DNA of 64,000 nt from Aureimonas altamirensis (GCF_001463885.1 NZ_BBWQ01000021.1:34312-98311), one strand, 5' to 3'. Shown: positions 28,074 through 37,226, numbered from the stretch's first letter. Made by a program: numbers and translations. The notes: generated by a model from the letters alone, not told the origin.

Positions 28074-28421
28074 GTGAAGCGACCTTTGGTTGCCTTGCGT
28101 GCTCTTCTGATTGCCGTCGTTACGGCGATGTCGCTTCTCGGCCCGGTCGCCGCGGCCGAGCGGGCGGCCGACCGTGCGGGCAGCCATCAGCACCACTCCG
28201 TTGCCGACGCGGCATCCGACTTCGGCGACACATGGTCGGACGAAGCGCGCCTGTTCTATTGCCAGGTCGCGTCCAGCATCCTGCCGGTTCATGTCCTGCC
28301 GCAGCGCGACGGCGGCAGCGCGCAGAGTTTCCTGCCCTTCACCGAAAGTGCCGTTTCCCGGCATGTACCGCCCGGCGACAGACCACCCAGAGGCTCGCTT
28401 CTTCAGGCCACCCTTTCCTGA
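28074..28421 (+). CDS. Small secreted protein, function unknown
   Basis: 115 residues from a GTG. The N-terminus is a clear signal peptide (LRALLIAVVTAMSLLGPVAAA). The mature part begins with a His-rich stretch (GSHQHHS) and ends Pro/Arg-rich (GDRPPRGS). A metal-binding role is possible but not shown. There is no strong ribosome binding site. It lies 65 bp before L,D-transpeptidase 2 on the same strand. Confidence 0.5.
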   Translation: MKRPLVALRALLIAVVTAMSLLGPVAAAERAADRAGSHQHHSVADAASDFGDTWSDEARLFYCQVASSILPVHVLPQRDGGSAQSFLPFTESAVSRHVPPGDRPPRGSLLQATLS

Positions 28422-28486
28422 ATGAACTGTCGAAGCCCGTGGCGCCGCCCTTGCGACGCGACTTCGATGTTGAAGCGAGACCCATC

Positions 28487-29266
28487 ATGACCGATTCATC
28501 GACCGACGCCCCGACCGGGCCCGGCAGGCTGACGCGCCGCGGCCTCCTGGCCGGCGGTAGCGCCTTTTTGCTCAGCGGATGCGTTACGGCCAACCCGGCA
28601 CCGCCCGTGGCGCCGACACCGCCGGCACCACCGCCGCCGCCTGCAACGCCCCTGATGTACCAGGCGCTGCCCAACGAGCGCTTCCCGGTAGAGGCCGTCG
28701 ACGTTTCCCGCATTCCGCAACATCTGTGGCGGCAGGACGTCGCCTTTCCCCATGCGGAAAGACCGGGCACCGTCGTCGTGGATACGCAGGCCAAGTATCT
28801 ATACCACGTCGGACAGAACGGCATGGCCACGCGGTACGGTATCGGCGTCGGCCGCGACGGCTTCGCCTGGGATGGCCGCGCCGTCATTGCCTATAAGCGG
28901 GAATGGCCCCGCTGGACGCCGCCGGACTCCATGGTGGCGCGCCAGCCCGAACTGCAGCCCTACAGCATCGCCAATGGCGGAATGGACCCGGGCCCACGCA
29001 ACCCGTTGGGCGCGCGGGCTCTGTACATCCACCAGAATGGCGCCGACACGCTGTATCGCCTGCATGGAACATTCCAGCCGTGGTCCATCGGCAAGGCTGT
29101 CTCATCCGGCTGCATCCGGCTTCTGAACCAGGATGTCATCCACCTGTACGACACGGTTCGCGATGGCAGCCCCATCGTGGTCTATCAGGGCGGCCTGCCG
29201 GGCGCACCCGTTGCAGAGAGTTGGTCAGAGGAGGGCTTGGCGCCGCCGCTACCCGGCAACGCCTGA
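28487..29266 (+). CDS. L,D-transpeptidase 2 (YkuD domain), Tat/lipoprotein signal
   Basis: 259 residues from the ATG at 28487. The N-terminus has TRRGLLAGGSAFLLSGC, a Tat-type lipoprotein signal with Cys32, then a Pro-rich linker (PPVAPTPPAPPPPP) that could span into the periplasm. The catalytic pair is His193 (HGTFQPW) and Cys209 (SSGCIRL). It is closest to L,D-transpeptidase 3 (62567): both share a YxALPNERFP segment, KREWPRWTPPD and NGGMDPG. The first paralogue is more distant. The role is peptidoglycan 3-3 crosslinking. Confidence 0.9.
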   Translation: MTDSSTDAPTGPGRLTRRGLLAGGSAFLLSGCVTANPAPPVAPTPPAPPPPPATPLMYQALPNERFPVEAVDVSRIPQHLWRQDVAFPHAERPGTVVVDTQAKYLYHVGQNGMATRYGIGVGRDGFAWDGRAVIAYKREWPRWTPPDSMVARQPELQPYSIANGGMDPGPRNPLGARALYIHQNGADTLYRLHGTFQPWSIGKAVSSGCIRLLNQDVIHLYDTVRDGSPIVVYQGGLPGAPVAESWSEEGLAPPLPGNA

Positions 29267-29274
29267 GCGTATGC

Positions 29275-29814
29275 CTACATCAGCGACCGGAGGCGCTGGA
29301 GCGCGGCGGAAAATCCGTTGAGCGAGAGGGATAGCGTCACCGGCTGGTTGTTCTCGGCGGCAACGGCGCCAAGTTCCAGCGTCTCTCCGCCGGCAAGGCG
29401 CTCGACATCGCCCGCCGCCAGAGACAGCGGTACGATGCAGCCGGCCGGAAGGCAGGTGCGGAAGGCGCGCTGACCACCCAGCGCGCCTCCATCCACCTTC
29501 AGGCTGACGCCCTCGGCAAGGACAAGGCCGAACGGCATGGCGAGCGCGCCGCCGACGACGCCCTCGCCACCGGGCGCGAGCTCGATGGCAACGATACGCT
29601 GGCGTGACTGCGCGTCGGACTGGCTCTGCGACAGGCTGCACGTCTTGCGACCGCCCGGAAGCGCGCACAGAACCGTCCAGTCGCCAAAATTTTCCTGCAG
29701 CGACGATGCGCCGCCCGGCTGCGGCACCGCGCCGCCATTCTGGGCCAGGGCAGGAAATGCCGTCATCCAAAATGCGGCGGCGAGGCACAGATTGCGCGGG
29801 AGGCGGCTGGGCAA
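29275..29814 (-). CDS. Invasion-associated locus B (IalB) family protein
   Basis: 179 residues with a signal peptide (MPSRLPRNLCLAAAFWMTAF, cleavage near ALAQN). The IalB core is FGDWTVLCALPGG..KTCSLSQ and FRTCLPAGCIVPLSLAAGD, with four Cys that probably form two disulfides. The family is widespread in Rhizobiales and periplasmic or envelope-bound; a role in virulence is known only for a few members. It converges on L,D-transpeptidase 2 with 8 bp between. Confidence 0.88.
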   Translation of the reverse strand: MPSRLPRNLCLAAAFWMTAFPALAQNGGAVPQPGGASSLQENFGDWTVLCALPGGRKTCSLSQSQSDAQSRQRIVAIELAPGGEGVVGGALAMPFGLVLAEGVSLKVDGGALGGQRAFRTCLPAGCIVPLSLAAGDVERLAGGETLELGAVAAENNQPVTLSLSLNGFSAALQRLRSLM

Positions 29815-29887
29815 GGGCGAACTCCGGTCGATTGTCGAGGCCGGCCCCGATGTAGCATCGCGGCCGGCTGTTCGAAATGGCCGAAGC

Positions 29888-30670
29888 TTAGGAAAGCGCC
29901 TGCGGCGAAGCGGCGGCGATCACCGACTGCCAGCTAAGCTGCGAGGCCAGGTGCAGGACGATCAGATGGAACCAGCCCTTGGCATGGAACTCCAGCACCA
30001 CTTCCTGCGGAAGCGCGCGCAGCGCGGCCTCGTCGACCACACGGAAGCTGCTGATCTCGGCGACGATGTCGTCGTCGTCGCGCCGGATCTGCGCGTTGCG
30101 CTCGACCAGCAGCTTGTGCTCCAGCAGCGCGGCGCCGAATTCCTTGATCTGCCTGTGCTCCACCGCGTAATTTTCGCACAGGTCGATGGCGCGCTGGCTG
30201 ACATCCGTCGGGTTGCCCTCATCGTCGAACAGCGGAAGCGCATCGACATCGGCTGCGGCCGCGGTGATGCTGTCGCTCTGTTCGTCGAAGCCGAGCATGA
30301 GGCGCTCTTCACTCGACAGGGTGATGCCGATGAAGGGATAGCGCCGGATATAGGCGGGCACGTAGAAGCCCTGCTTCCAGCGGCCATCCGCGTCGACGAA
30401 GAGGCTTTTGCCGGCTTCGATGCCCGTCACGATGACGGGCATCGCCGAACCGTCATTGGTGAACACGATCGGATACTGGCGGCCGGCCGCGGCGAATTCG
30501 CTGGCGACGATGGGGATCGCAGTCGCACCGGCTGCGAAGGACGCGGTCGCGTCGCGCCGAAGGCCGAATCCCGCATGCGCATCCGAACGCAGAAGCGTAG
30601 GCTTGCGATAGAAAAGCGGCAGCATCGTTTCGACGGCTGGCGCTTCGGTTGATTCTACAGTCGTATTCAT
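29888..30670 (-). CDS. SapC-family protein
   Basis: 260 residues. The SapC pattern is present: PLFYRKPTLLRSDAHAGFGL, FPIVFTND-type strand (YPIVFTNDGSAMPVIVTGIE), GRWKQGFYVPAYIRRYPF and LMLGFDEQSD. The Cys in the family C-terminal region is in IDLCENYAVEH. The function of this family (first found beside Campylobacter S-layer genes) is not established. It stands alone, 73 bp upstream of the IalB gene on the same strand. Confidence 0.88.
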   Translation of the reverse strand: MNTTVESTEAPAVETMLPLFYRKPTLLRSDAHAGFGLRRDATASFAAGATAIPIVASEFAAAGRQYPIVFTNDGSAMPVIVTGIEAGKSLFVDADGRWKQGFYVPAYIRRYPFIGITLSSEERLMLGFDEQSDSITAAAADVDALPLFDDEGNPTDVSQRAIDLCENYAVEHRQIKEFGAALLEHKLLVERNAQIRRDDDDIVAEISSFRVVDEAALRALPQEVVLEFHAKGWFHLIVLHLASQLSWQSVIAAASPQALS

Positions 30671-30714
30671 GGAAACTCCGCAATTATAGATTCAATCACT
30701 GATCGAAACATCTA

Positions 30715-30867
30715 CTAAAAATTGTAGTTCAGGTGATCCTGAACCGAATTATCGGCGATGTCCGAACTGTATTTTCCTTTAAATGACATTTCAAGACGCA
30801 TCCAGTCGTTGAAGGTCACCTTGTCCCGATGTCGATCGACGCGAAGCGCTGCCAATCGCTGCGCGAA
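30715..30867 (-). pseudogene. Possible C-terminal remnant of an outer-membrane beta-barrel protein
   Basis: A minus-strand frame of about 50 codons has no start and is closed upstream by a stop at 30868-30870. It contains DKVTFNDWMRLEMSFKGKY and ends in LNYNF, an alternating pattern with a final Phe as in the last strand of outer-membrane barrels. It lies just upstream of the SapC gene. The family is not identified, and chance is possible. The rest of the 30671-31030 gap shows nothing I can name. Confidence 0.35.
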
Positions 30868-31030
30868 TCACGCAGTGGTTGGCAAACACAATTCTTATTC
30901 ACGTTATCATCTGTATGTATAGGCCATTCCGGCAAATTTTAGACGCGTGTGGCCGGCCCACTAAAGGGCGCGGGACCTCGGCAAGAGGGCAATGGCGGTG
31001 GTCACTCGATGCTGCAGCAAGACGCTGCGG

Positions 31031-31402
31031 CTACTCGGCCGCGTCGCGGATTTCCGTATCGCCGGCGGCTTCGACGGCATTGGCCAGGCCCCAGGCATTG
31101 AGTGCGAGGATGACAGGCTCGAGACTCCGGCCCCGTTCCGACAGGCTGTACTCAACCTTGGGCGGAACTTGCGCGTAGACGGTGCGGATCACGAAGCCGT
31201 CCATCTCCAGTTCACGGAGCTGATTGGTCAGCATGCGTTGCGTCACGTTCGCCAGCCGGCGGCGGATCTCGTTGAAGCGGAGCGTGCCTTGCAGCAGATG
31301 CCACAGCACCACGCCCTTCCACTTGCCGCCGATCAGCGCAAGCGTCGCCTCCACCGGGCAACCGGGGCTGCAATCGTAACGCGCGTGGCGGGGGCGAGGC
31401 AT
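31031..31402 (-). CDS. HxlR-family transcriptional regulator
   Basis: 123 residues. Typical start CSPGCPVEATLALIGGKWKG (Cys-rich, as in redox or aldehyde-sensing members), then the winged helix FNEIRRRLANVTQRMLTNQL, RELEMDGFVIRTVYAQVPPK, VEYSLSERGRSLEPVI. It is divergent from the quinone-oxidoreductase-like gene at 31516 and very probably controls it, in the usual HxlR-oxidoreductase arrangement. Confidence 0.92.
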   Translation of the reverse strand: MPRPRHARYDCSPGCPVEATLALIGGKWKGVVLWHLLQGTLRFNEIRRRLANVTQRMLTNQLRELEMDGFVIRTVYAQVPPKVEYSLSERGRSLEPVILALNAWGLANAVEAAGDTEIRDAAE

Positions 31403-31438
31403 GGGACGGTATCCTTTTCGACACTATGTGCAATTCAT

Positions 31439-31459
31439 GTACATTCTTGCGAATGGTAC
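31439..31459. promoter_or_regulatory. Near-palindrome GTACATTC-N4-GAATGGTAC, candidate HxlR operator
   Basis: It lies between the divergent HxlR gene (start 31402) and the oxidoreductase gene (start 31516). The arms match except for one extra G in the right arm. HxlR regulators bind short palindromes in such gaps. Confidence 0.5.
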
Positions 31460-31515
31460 GCCGAACCGTCACCTGTTGCCAGACACGAGGTTTTCGATCG
31501 AACAGGAGATTTGAG

Positions 31516-32538
31516 ATGCGCGCCATCGGCTATCAGGCCCCCCTTCCCATCACCGATGAGCATTCGCTGGTCGATGTGGATCTGCCGCGGCCGACCCCAT
31601 CGGGCCGCGACCTGCTGGTCGAGATCAAGGCCATCTCCGTCAATCCGGTCGATACCAAGATCCGCGCAAGCGGCCGGCCGGAAGCCGGTAGCTGGAAGGT
31701 GCTGGGTTGGGATGCGGCGGGCGTCGTTGTCGAGACGGGGCCCGAGGCCGGCATGTTCAAGCCTGGCGACGCGGTGTTCTATGCTGGCTCAATCACGCGG
31801 CCCGGCACCAATGCGCAGTTCCATCTTGTCGACGAACGCATTGTCGGTCGCAAGCCGGAATCGCTGGGCTGGGCCGAGGCGGCGGCGCTGCCGCTGACGG
31901 CGATCACCGCATGGGAAACCCTGTTCGACCGGCTCGACGTGAAGGGCCGCGCCGTTCCCGGTGCCGCGCAGGCGATCCTTATCATCGGCGGCGCCGGCGG
32001 CGTGGGCTCCATCGCCATCCAGCTCGCCCGCAAGCTGACCGGCCTGACCGTCATCGCCACCGCGTCACGGCCCGAAACGACGGCCTGGGCAACCGATCTC
32101 GGCGCACATCATGTCGTGGATCATTCCAGACCCTTGGCCAGCGCGGTCGAGGCTCTCGGCATTGGTGCGCCCGCCTTCGTCTTCTCGACCACCAACACCG
32201 GGCAGCATCTTGCCGAAATCGTGGAGTTGATCGCGCCGCAAGGCCGCTTCGCCCTCATCGATGACCCGGCCACGCTCGACATCAACCCGTTCAAGCGCAA
32301 GAGCGTGTCGGTACATTGGGAGTTGATGTTCACGCGGCCGATGTTCGGCACGGCGGATATCGCGGAACAGGGCGTGCTGCTGAACGAGGTCTCGCGCCTG
32401 GTCGATGACGGTACGCTGCGCACCACGCTGGCCGAAAACTTCGGGCCGATCAATGCGACGAACCTCAAGCGTGCGCACGCCTTGATCGAAAGCGGCAAGG
32501 CTCGGGGCAAGATCGTGCTGGAAGGGTTCGACGCCTGA
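31516..32538 (+). CDS. Zinc-binding-type alcohol dehydrogenase / quinone oxidoreductase family protein
   Basis: 340 residues from the ATG at 31516 with AGGAGATTTGAG upstream. MDR family blocks are VEIKAISVNPVDTKIRAS, VLGWDAAGVVVETGPEAGMF, and the NADPH site LIIGGAGGVGSIAIQLARKL. The metal-binding Cys residues of true zinc alcohol dehydrogenases are absent, so it is probably a zinc-free NADPH quinone or enone reductase. HxlR-linked members are often part of the response to electrophiles. The relaxase fragment begins directly at its stop codon. Confidence 0.9.
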   Translation: MRAIGYQAPLPITDEHSLVDVDLPRPTPSGRDLLVEIKAISVNPVDTKIRASGRPEAGSWKVLGWDAAGVVVETGPEAGMFKPGDAVFYAGSITRPGTNAQFHLVDERIVGRKPESLGWAEAAALPLTAITAWETLFDRLDVKGRAVPGAAQAILIIGGAGGVGSIAIQLARKLTGLTVIATASRPETTAWATDLGAHHVVDHSRPLASAVEALGIGAPAFVFSTTNTGQHLAEIVELIAPQGRFALIDDPATLDINPFKRKSVSVHWELMFTRPMFGTADIAEQGVLLNEVSRLVDDGTLRTTLAENFGPINATNLKRAHALIESGKARGKIVLEGFDA

Positions 32539-32541
32539 TCG

Positions 32542-32700
32542 GACGACGAGCGAACGCGCTGGAAGATCGGTGAAGTGCGGCGTCAGCGTGAATCATGGCA
32601 ACGCGATGCCACACGGGATCTCGCAACAGGTAGAACGGAAGACGCTATCGACGCTTATGCGCGTCACGATAGCGTCCATTCCGCCGCAACACGCAACGAC
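32542..32700 (+). pseudogene. Fragment of a Ti-type TraA conjugative relaxase/helicase
   Basis: Read in frame from the oxidoreductase stop, the sequence gives WKIGEVRRQRESWQRDATRD and LATGRTEDAIDAYARHDSVHSA. This matches my memory of the helicase part of TraA from Agrobacterium and rhizobial plasmids (EVRRQREDWQ..AT..LATGRT..A). No start, no relaxase domain and no continuation past about 32700 are present. It is a scar of a conjugative element at the edge of the TTT transporter island. Confidence 0.65.
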
Positions 32701-32864
32701 GCACGGCATGACGGCCGCTCCCGCCGCAGCAGAAATGCGAAATTCACCTTCAAGACGCCAAGTAACCGCGCTCACGAGTTTTTTATTCTGACAACGCCCT
32801 GAGAATAATCAATACATTCCAATATCGGACGACGATATGGGACAGACTGCCTGTTGCTCGGCAT

Positions 32865-33158
32865 TTGTTTCTTTACCCTACAAGAACGATCATTCTTTTC
32901 TTTTGTAGGTTCTGCGTGAGATATCGAACCCCTCAGCGGGAACGTATTATTGCTTCGGTAGGCGATTTATTTTATCAAAGCAGCACGCACCAACTTGGCA
33001 TCGTTCGGAAAAAGCTTAGAGCGCTGGTCGAAGGATTGAGCGGCGAGCAGGCATTTCTTGCGATCTTTGATAGCATTCAGGTGAAGACTGCCGTGTCCGC
33101 ACGCAAGGCGGCGAAGCTGATTCTGCGCAGAGCTCACACCGGCGGAAGACGCCCATGA
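32865..33158 (+). pseudogene. Short frame with GntR/FCD-like tail, probably a regulator remnant
   Basis: A 97-codon frame whose last third (QAFLAIFDSIQVKTAVSARK, AAKLILRRAH) resembles the end of an FCD effector domain of GntR regulators. No DNA-binding domain is found. Its stop overlaps the TctB start in an ATGA. The rest of 32539-33154 is AT-richer than the flanks and otherwise blank. It may be a degraded regulator of the TTT operon or an unrelated small gene. Confidence 0.35.
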
Positions 33159-33619
33159 CCAATGTTGCGCTCGGCCTGACCGCCTTTCTGATCGCCGGTC
33201 TTTACACGCTGGGAATTCTGAATATCCCGCTGCTCGGCTTCGGTGACCCGCTTGGGCCGCGCCTGCTGCCGTCATTTCTGGCAGGAGCAATGGCGTTGAT
33301 CGGTGTCGCACTCATCGTCGAAGGACGCAGCCTGTCCGGCATTCGGGAAGATTGGGCGCGCTTTCGGTCCTACCTCTCCGGGCAGGATTTTCGCGTCGTC
33401 GCGGCGGCCACGGTCTGGGCCGGGCTTTACTTCGTGGCTTTCGGTCCGCTCGGCTATCTTCTTTCCACAGCGCTGTTTCTGCTGGGCATGATCGGGCTTT
33501 TCCATCGTGGCAGCAAAATTACCGGCGCGGTTGTCTCGGTTTTGTTTGCCGCCATCAGCTACGCCTTGTTCGCTGGCATCTTCGCCGTTCCGCTTCCGCG
33601 CGGCATCCTCCCGTTCTGA
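33155..33619 (+). CDS. tctB: TTT transporter small membrane subunit TctB
   Basis: 154 residues with four hydrophobic segments. Typical TctB features are FGDPLGPRLLPSFLAGAMAL near the start and FGPLGYLLSTALFLLGMIGL in the middle. It pairs with TctA, encoded 9 bp downstream, to import a carboxylate with protons or sodium. From here to 40800 the GC content looks lower than in flanking genes, which suggests a separate origin. Confidence 0.9.
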   Translation: MTNVALGLTAFLIAGLYTLGILNIPLLGFGDPLGPRLLPSFLAGAMALIGVALIVEGRSLSGIREDWARFRSYLSGQDFRVVAAATVWAGLYFVAFGPLGYLLSTALFLLGMIGLFHRGSKITGAVVSVLFAAISYALFAGIFAVPLPRGILPF

Positions 33620-33628
33620 GTGCATCCG

Positions 33629-35161
33629 ATGAGTAATTTCGAATATATGCTGAACGGCTTTGCGGTCGCGCTCGAGCCTCAGAACCTGCTGTTCATTCTC
33701 ACCGGTACGGTTCTGGGTACCATTGTCGGCGTTCTTCCTGGCCTCGGGCCATCGGCTGGCATCGCCTTGTTGCTGCCACTCACTTTCGGGATGGATCCCA
33801 CGGGTGCGCTTATCATGGTCGCCAGCATGTATTACGGCGCGATGTATGGCGGGTCGACCACGTCGATCTTGATCAATACACCGGGCGAGTCCTCGTCCGT
33901 GATGACCACTCTCGACGGCTACCAGATGGCCAGGAACGGTCGCGCAGGCGCAGCGCTCGCGGTTTCCGCCATCGGATCCTTCATCGCCGGCACTTTCTCG
34001 GTCATCGCCCTCAGCATCTTGGCGGTGCCTCTCGCGCGCTTTGGCCTGAAGTTTGGTCCGGTCGAATATTTCGCCCTCATGCTCTTTTCCATGGCGGCGG
34101 TGTCGAGTCTGACGGGCAAATCCGTGTCGCGCGGCCTGTTCTCGATGGTCATCGGCCTGATGATTGCGACCGTGGGCATCGATCTGCAGAGTGGATCGCC
34201 GCGCTTTACCGGCTCCGTGCCGCAATTGCAGGACGGTATCAGCTTCCTTGTCATCGCTGTCGGCATGTTCGCGGTTTCAGAAGTGCTCGTCACCTTCGAG
34301 GATCATGTGCGCGGTCAGGCCCCTGTGTTGCGCATCAAGGGACGGCTTTGGCTGACCCGCGAGGAATGGCGCCGCTCGATCATGCCGATCACGCGCGGCA
34401 CGCTTATCGGCTTTGCCAAGGGCGTTCTTCCAGGCCCCGGCGCCACGATCTCGACCATCCTGTCCTATGGACTCGAACGCGCCCTCCACAAGGATAAGGA
34501 AAAGTTCGGGACCGGCATGATCGAGGGCGTCGCAGGCCCCGAAGCTGCCAACAATGCCGCGGCCGGTGGTGCGATGGTTCCCCTTCTCACGCTCGGCCTT
34601 CCCTCCGGCGGCACGACGGCTGTCCTTCTTGGCGCCTTCATCATGTACGGCCTGCAGCCGGGCCCCTTGATGATGACGCGCAACCCAGATGTCGTCTGGG
34701 GCCTGATCGACAGCATGTATCTTGGCAACATCATGCTGTTCATTCTCAATCTCCCGCTAATCTTCCTTTTCGTACGTTTGCTTTACATCCCCACCGGGAT
34801 CTTGCTGCCGCTTATCCTGACGATTGCGACCATTGGCGTTTTTTCCATCGATGGCAGCACGCTCGACCTTGCTTTCGTGCTCGGCTTCGGCGTGGTCGGC
34901 TATATCTTCCGTAAGCTCGACGTGCCGCTTGCACCGATGGTTCTGGCCGTCGTGCTGGGCAAGAGCATCGAGCAATCTTTCCGACAGTCGATCACCATTT
35001 CGGGCGGCGACATGGGCATTTTCCTGTCCAGCGGCCTGTCCATCACCTTCCTCGTGCTGGCGGGGTTGATGTTCGTCCTTCCTCTCGCATGGAACCACCG
35101 TTCGCGCCTTCTCGCCGCTGTCGGGTTTAGACCTGGGCGGCCAAATAAAACCCTGTCTTGA
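33629..35161 (+). CDS. tctA: TTT transporter large membrane subunit TctA
   Basis: 510 residues from the ATG at 33629; a GTG 9 bp upstream is also possible. Family motifs are GTVLGTIVGVLPGLGPSAGI, YYGAMYGGSTTSILINTPGE, GFAKGVLPGPGATISTILSY, EAANNAAAGGAMVPLLTLGL and PSGGTTAVLLGAF. About twelve membrane segments. Together with TctB and one of the two binding proteins that follow it forms a full TTT importer. Confidence 0.93.
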   Translation: MSNFEYMLNGFAVALEPQNLLFILTGTVLGTIVGVLPGLGPSAGIALLLPLTFGMDPTGALIMVASMYYGAMYGGSTTSILINTPGESSSVMTTLDGYQMARNGRAGAALAVSAIGSFIAGTFSVIALSILAVPLARFGLKFGPVEYFALMLFSMAAVSSLTGKSVSRGLFSMVIGLMIATVGIDLQSGSPRFTGSVPQLQDGISFLVIAVGMFAVSEVLVTFEDHVRGQAPVLRIKGRLWLTREEWRRSIMPITRGTLIGFAKGVLPGPGATISTILSYGLERALHKDKEKFGTGMIEGVAGPEAANNAAAGGAMVPLLTLGLPSGGTTAVLLGAFIMYGLQPGPLMMTRNPDVVWGLIDSMYLGNIMLFILNLPLIFLFVRLLYIPTGILLPLILTIATIGVFSIDGSTLDLAFVLGFGVVGYIFRKLDVPLAPMVLAVVLGKSIEQSFRQSITISGGDMGIFLSSGLSITFLVLAGLMFVLPLAWNHRSRLLAAVGFRPGRPNKTLS

Positions 35162-35184
35162 TCCTTCAACCGGAGTGGCCTCTG

Positions 35185-36192
35185 ATGAAAACTGATCGCC
35201 TCGTGTTGACCCGCCGCGCGGCACTGCTGTCCGGCGCAGCCCTCCTCGCCACCCCTGCCCTGCCACCGCTCGCCTTTGCCCAAGATGCAGGCTGGAAACC
35301 TGAACGAACCGTCGAGGTTGTCGTGGGCGTCGGCCCAGGCGGCGCCAATGACCGAACCGCGCGTGACGTCGAGCGTTTCCTGAAGAATGGCGGCTTTACG
35401 CCGGCCGGGAGCATCGTTACCAACAGGCCCGGCGGCGGTCATTCGGTGGCGCTTGCCTATACGCTGACCAAGGACGGCGATCCGCATGTCCTGCAAGTGG
35501 TCGGCGGCGTCATGCTGTCAAACAACATTCTCGGCCGCAGCCCGATCTCCTACACGCAGTTCACACCGATCGTGACCTTGTTCGATGAACAGATGGTCTT
35601 TGCTGTCGGCGCGAATTCCTCGATCAAGTCTGCTGAGGACCTTGTTGCGAAACTCAAGCAGGATCCTTCGTCTATTTCCTTCTCCATCTCGACCGGCATC
35701 GGCACCACCAATCACATCAGCGTTCTGCTGCTCGCCAAGCAGCTTGGGCTCGATACCAAAGCCATCAAGGCCGTGAGCTTCAATTCGTCGACCGAGGGCG
35801 TGACCGCCACAATCGGCGGGCATATCGATGTCGTCGTCACGACACCTTTTGCGCTCAATCCCTTCGTGGAATCCGGGGACCTGCGCTACATCGCTGCAGC
35901 AAGCGAAGAGCGTTCGGGCGGACTGCTTGCCGAGGTGCCGACTTGGCGTGAACTCGGTCATGACATCGTTGTCGCCGCGTGGCGCCTCGTTGTCGCTCCG
36001 CCGAACCTGACTGAGGCCCAGATTGCCTACTGGGACAACGCTTTCACAAACGTAGCCGACACTGACGAGTGGAAAGCGATGCTGGAAAAAGAAGCGCTCG
36101 TTTCGCGCCGACTAAGCAGCGCCGAAACGCGCACTCATCTGGACAACGAGGACAAGCGCTATCGCGAGCTACTCGCCTCTGTCAGCCAATAG
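35185..36192 (+). CDS. TTT periplasmic binding protein, first tandem copy (TctC-like)
   Basis: 335 residues from the ATG at 35185 with CGGAG upstream. It has a Tat-like signal (LTRRAALLSGAALLA...LAFAQ). The domain carries TVEVVVGVGPGGANDRTARD, NRPGGGHSVALAYTLTKDGD, and STEGVTATIGGHIDVVVTTP. It is followed by a paralogue of nearly the same length, clearly very similar along the whole protein. Two binding proteins for one TctAB suggest a wider or finer substrate range. Confidence 0.9.
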   Translation: MKTDRLVLTRRAALLSGAALLATPALPPLAFAQDAGWKPERTVEVVVGVGPGGANDRTARDVERFLKNGGFTPAGSIVTNRPGGGHSVALAYTLTKDGDPHVLQVVGGVMLSNNILGRSPISYTQFTPIVTLFDEQMVFAVGANSSIKSAEDLVAKLKQDPSSISFSISTGIGTTNHISVLLLAKQLGLDTKAIKAVSFNSSTEGVTATIGGHIDVVVTTPFALNPFVESGDLRYIAAASEERSGGLLAEVPTWRELGHDIVVAAWRLVVAPPNLTEAQIAYWDNAFTNVADTDEWKAMLEKEALVSRRLSSAETRTHLDNEDKRYRELLASVSQ

Positions 36193-36224
36193 TCAGTCAA
36201 AATTCAAAAGTCGCAGGTCATATC

Positions 36225-37226
36225 ATGAGCCTTATCTCCGTAAGCCGCCGCCAGATACTGGCAACATCGCTCGCCGCAGCGTGGACGGGCTTGTTCCCGC
36301 GCGCAGCCTTCGCCCAATCCAGCTGGACGCCTGAAAGGACCGTTGAAGTGGTGCTTGGCGTTGGTCCGGGCGGTGCGACGGATCGCACGGCGCGTGAAAT
36401 CGCGGACTTCCTTCAGAAAGGCGGCTTCACGCCGAAGGGCAATGTCGTTTCAAACAAGCCCGGCGGCGGTCATGCGGTCGCCCTCGCCTATACGATCTCC
36501 AAAGCTGGCGATCCGCACATCATTCAGGTAACCGGCCATGTCATCATCGCCAACAATGTGCTCGGCCGCAGCCCGCTGTCCTATAAGGATGTGACGCCCA
36601 TCGCGACTTTGTTCGATGAGCAAATGGTTTTCGCAACCGGCGCCAACTCCGGCATTGAATCGGCACAGGATCTGATCGACAAGCTGAAGGACGACCCCGC
36701 CTCTGTCTCCTTCTCGATATCAACCGGCGTCGGCACCACCAACCACATCAGCGTGCTGCTCCTTGCCGAGCAGATCGGCATCGATCCGGCGAAGGTGAAA
36801 GTCGTCAGCTTCAACTCCTCGACCGAAGGTGTTACGGCCACCATCGGCGGCCATATCGACGTCGCCGTCACGACGCCCTTCGCCCTCAATCCCTATGTCG
36901 AGTCCGGCGACCTGCGCTACATCGCAGCCGCGGCTGAAACCCGTGTTGGCGGCATCATGGCCGATGTCCCGACCTGGAAAGAACTGGGTTACGACATCGT
37001 CGTTTCTTCCAGCCCGAAGATCGTCGCTCCCCCCGACCTCACGCCGGAGCAAATTGCCTACTGGGAGAACGCATTCGCCACGATCACGAAGACACCTGAA
37101 TGGAAGGCCATGATCGAAAAAAATCATCTGATCGATCGGGTATTGAACGCTGAAGAGAGTCGCGCGCAGTTCGACGCCGACGATGCACGTTATCGCAAGC
37201 TGCTCAGTCCCATCATCCCGAAGTGA
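36225..37226 (+). CDS. TTT periplasmic binding protein, second tandem copy (TctC-like)
   Basis: 333 residues from the ATG at 36225. The signal is VSRRQILATSLAAAWTGLF...AFAQ. Sequence blocks match copy 1 almost word for word (TVEVVLGVGPGGATDRTARE, VSFNSSTEGVTATIGGHIDV), while the segment after ELGYDIVVSSSPK differs, which may alter ligand choice. The tandem pair most likely arose by duplication and has since diverged. Confidence 0.9.
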   Translation: MSLISVSRRQILATSLAAAWTGLFPRAAFAQSSWTPERTVEVVLGVGPGGATDRTAREIADFLQKGGFTPKGNVVSNKPGGGHAVALAYTISKAGDPHIIQVTGHVIIANNVLGRSPLSYKDVTPIATLFDEQMVFATGANSGIESAQDLIDKLKDDPASVSFSISTGVGTTNHISVLLLAEQIGIDPAKVKVVSFNSSTEGVTATIGGHIDVAVTTPFALNPYVESGDLRYIAAAAETRVGGIMADVPTWKELGYDIVVSSSPKIVAPPDLTPEQIAYWENAFATITKTPEWKAMIEKNHLIDRVLNAEESRAQFDADDARYRKLLSPIIPK

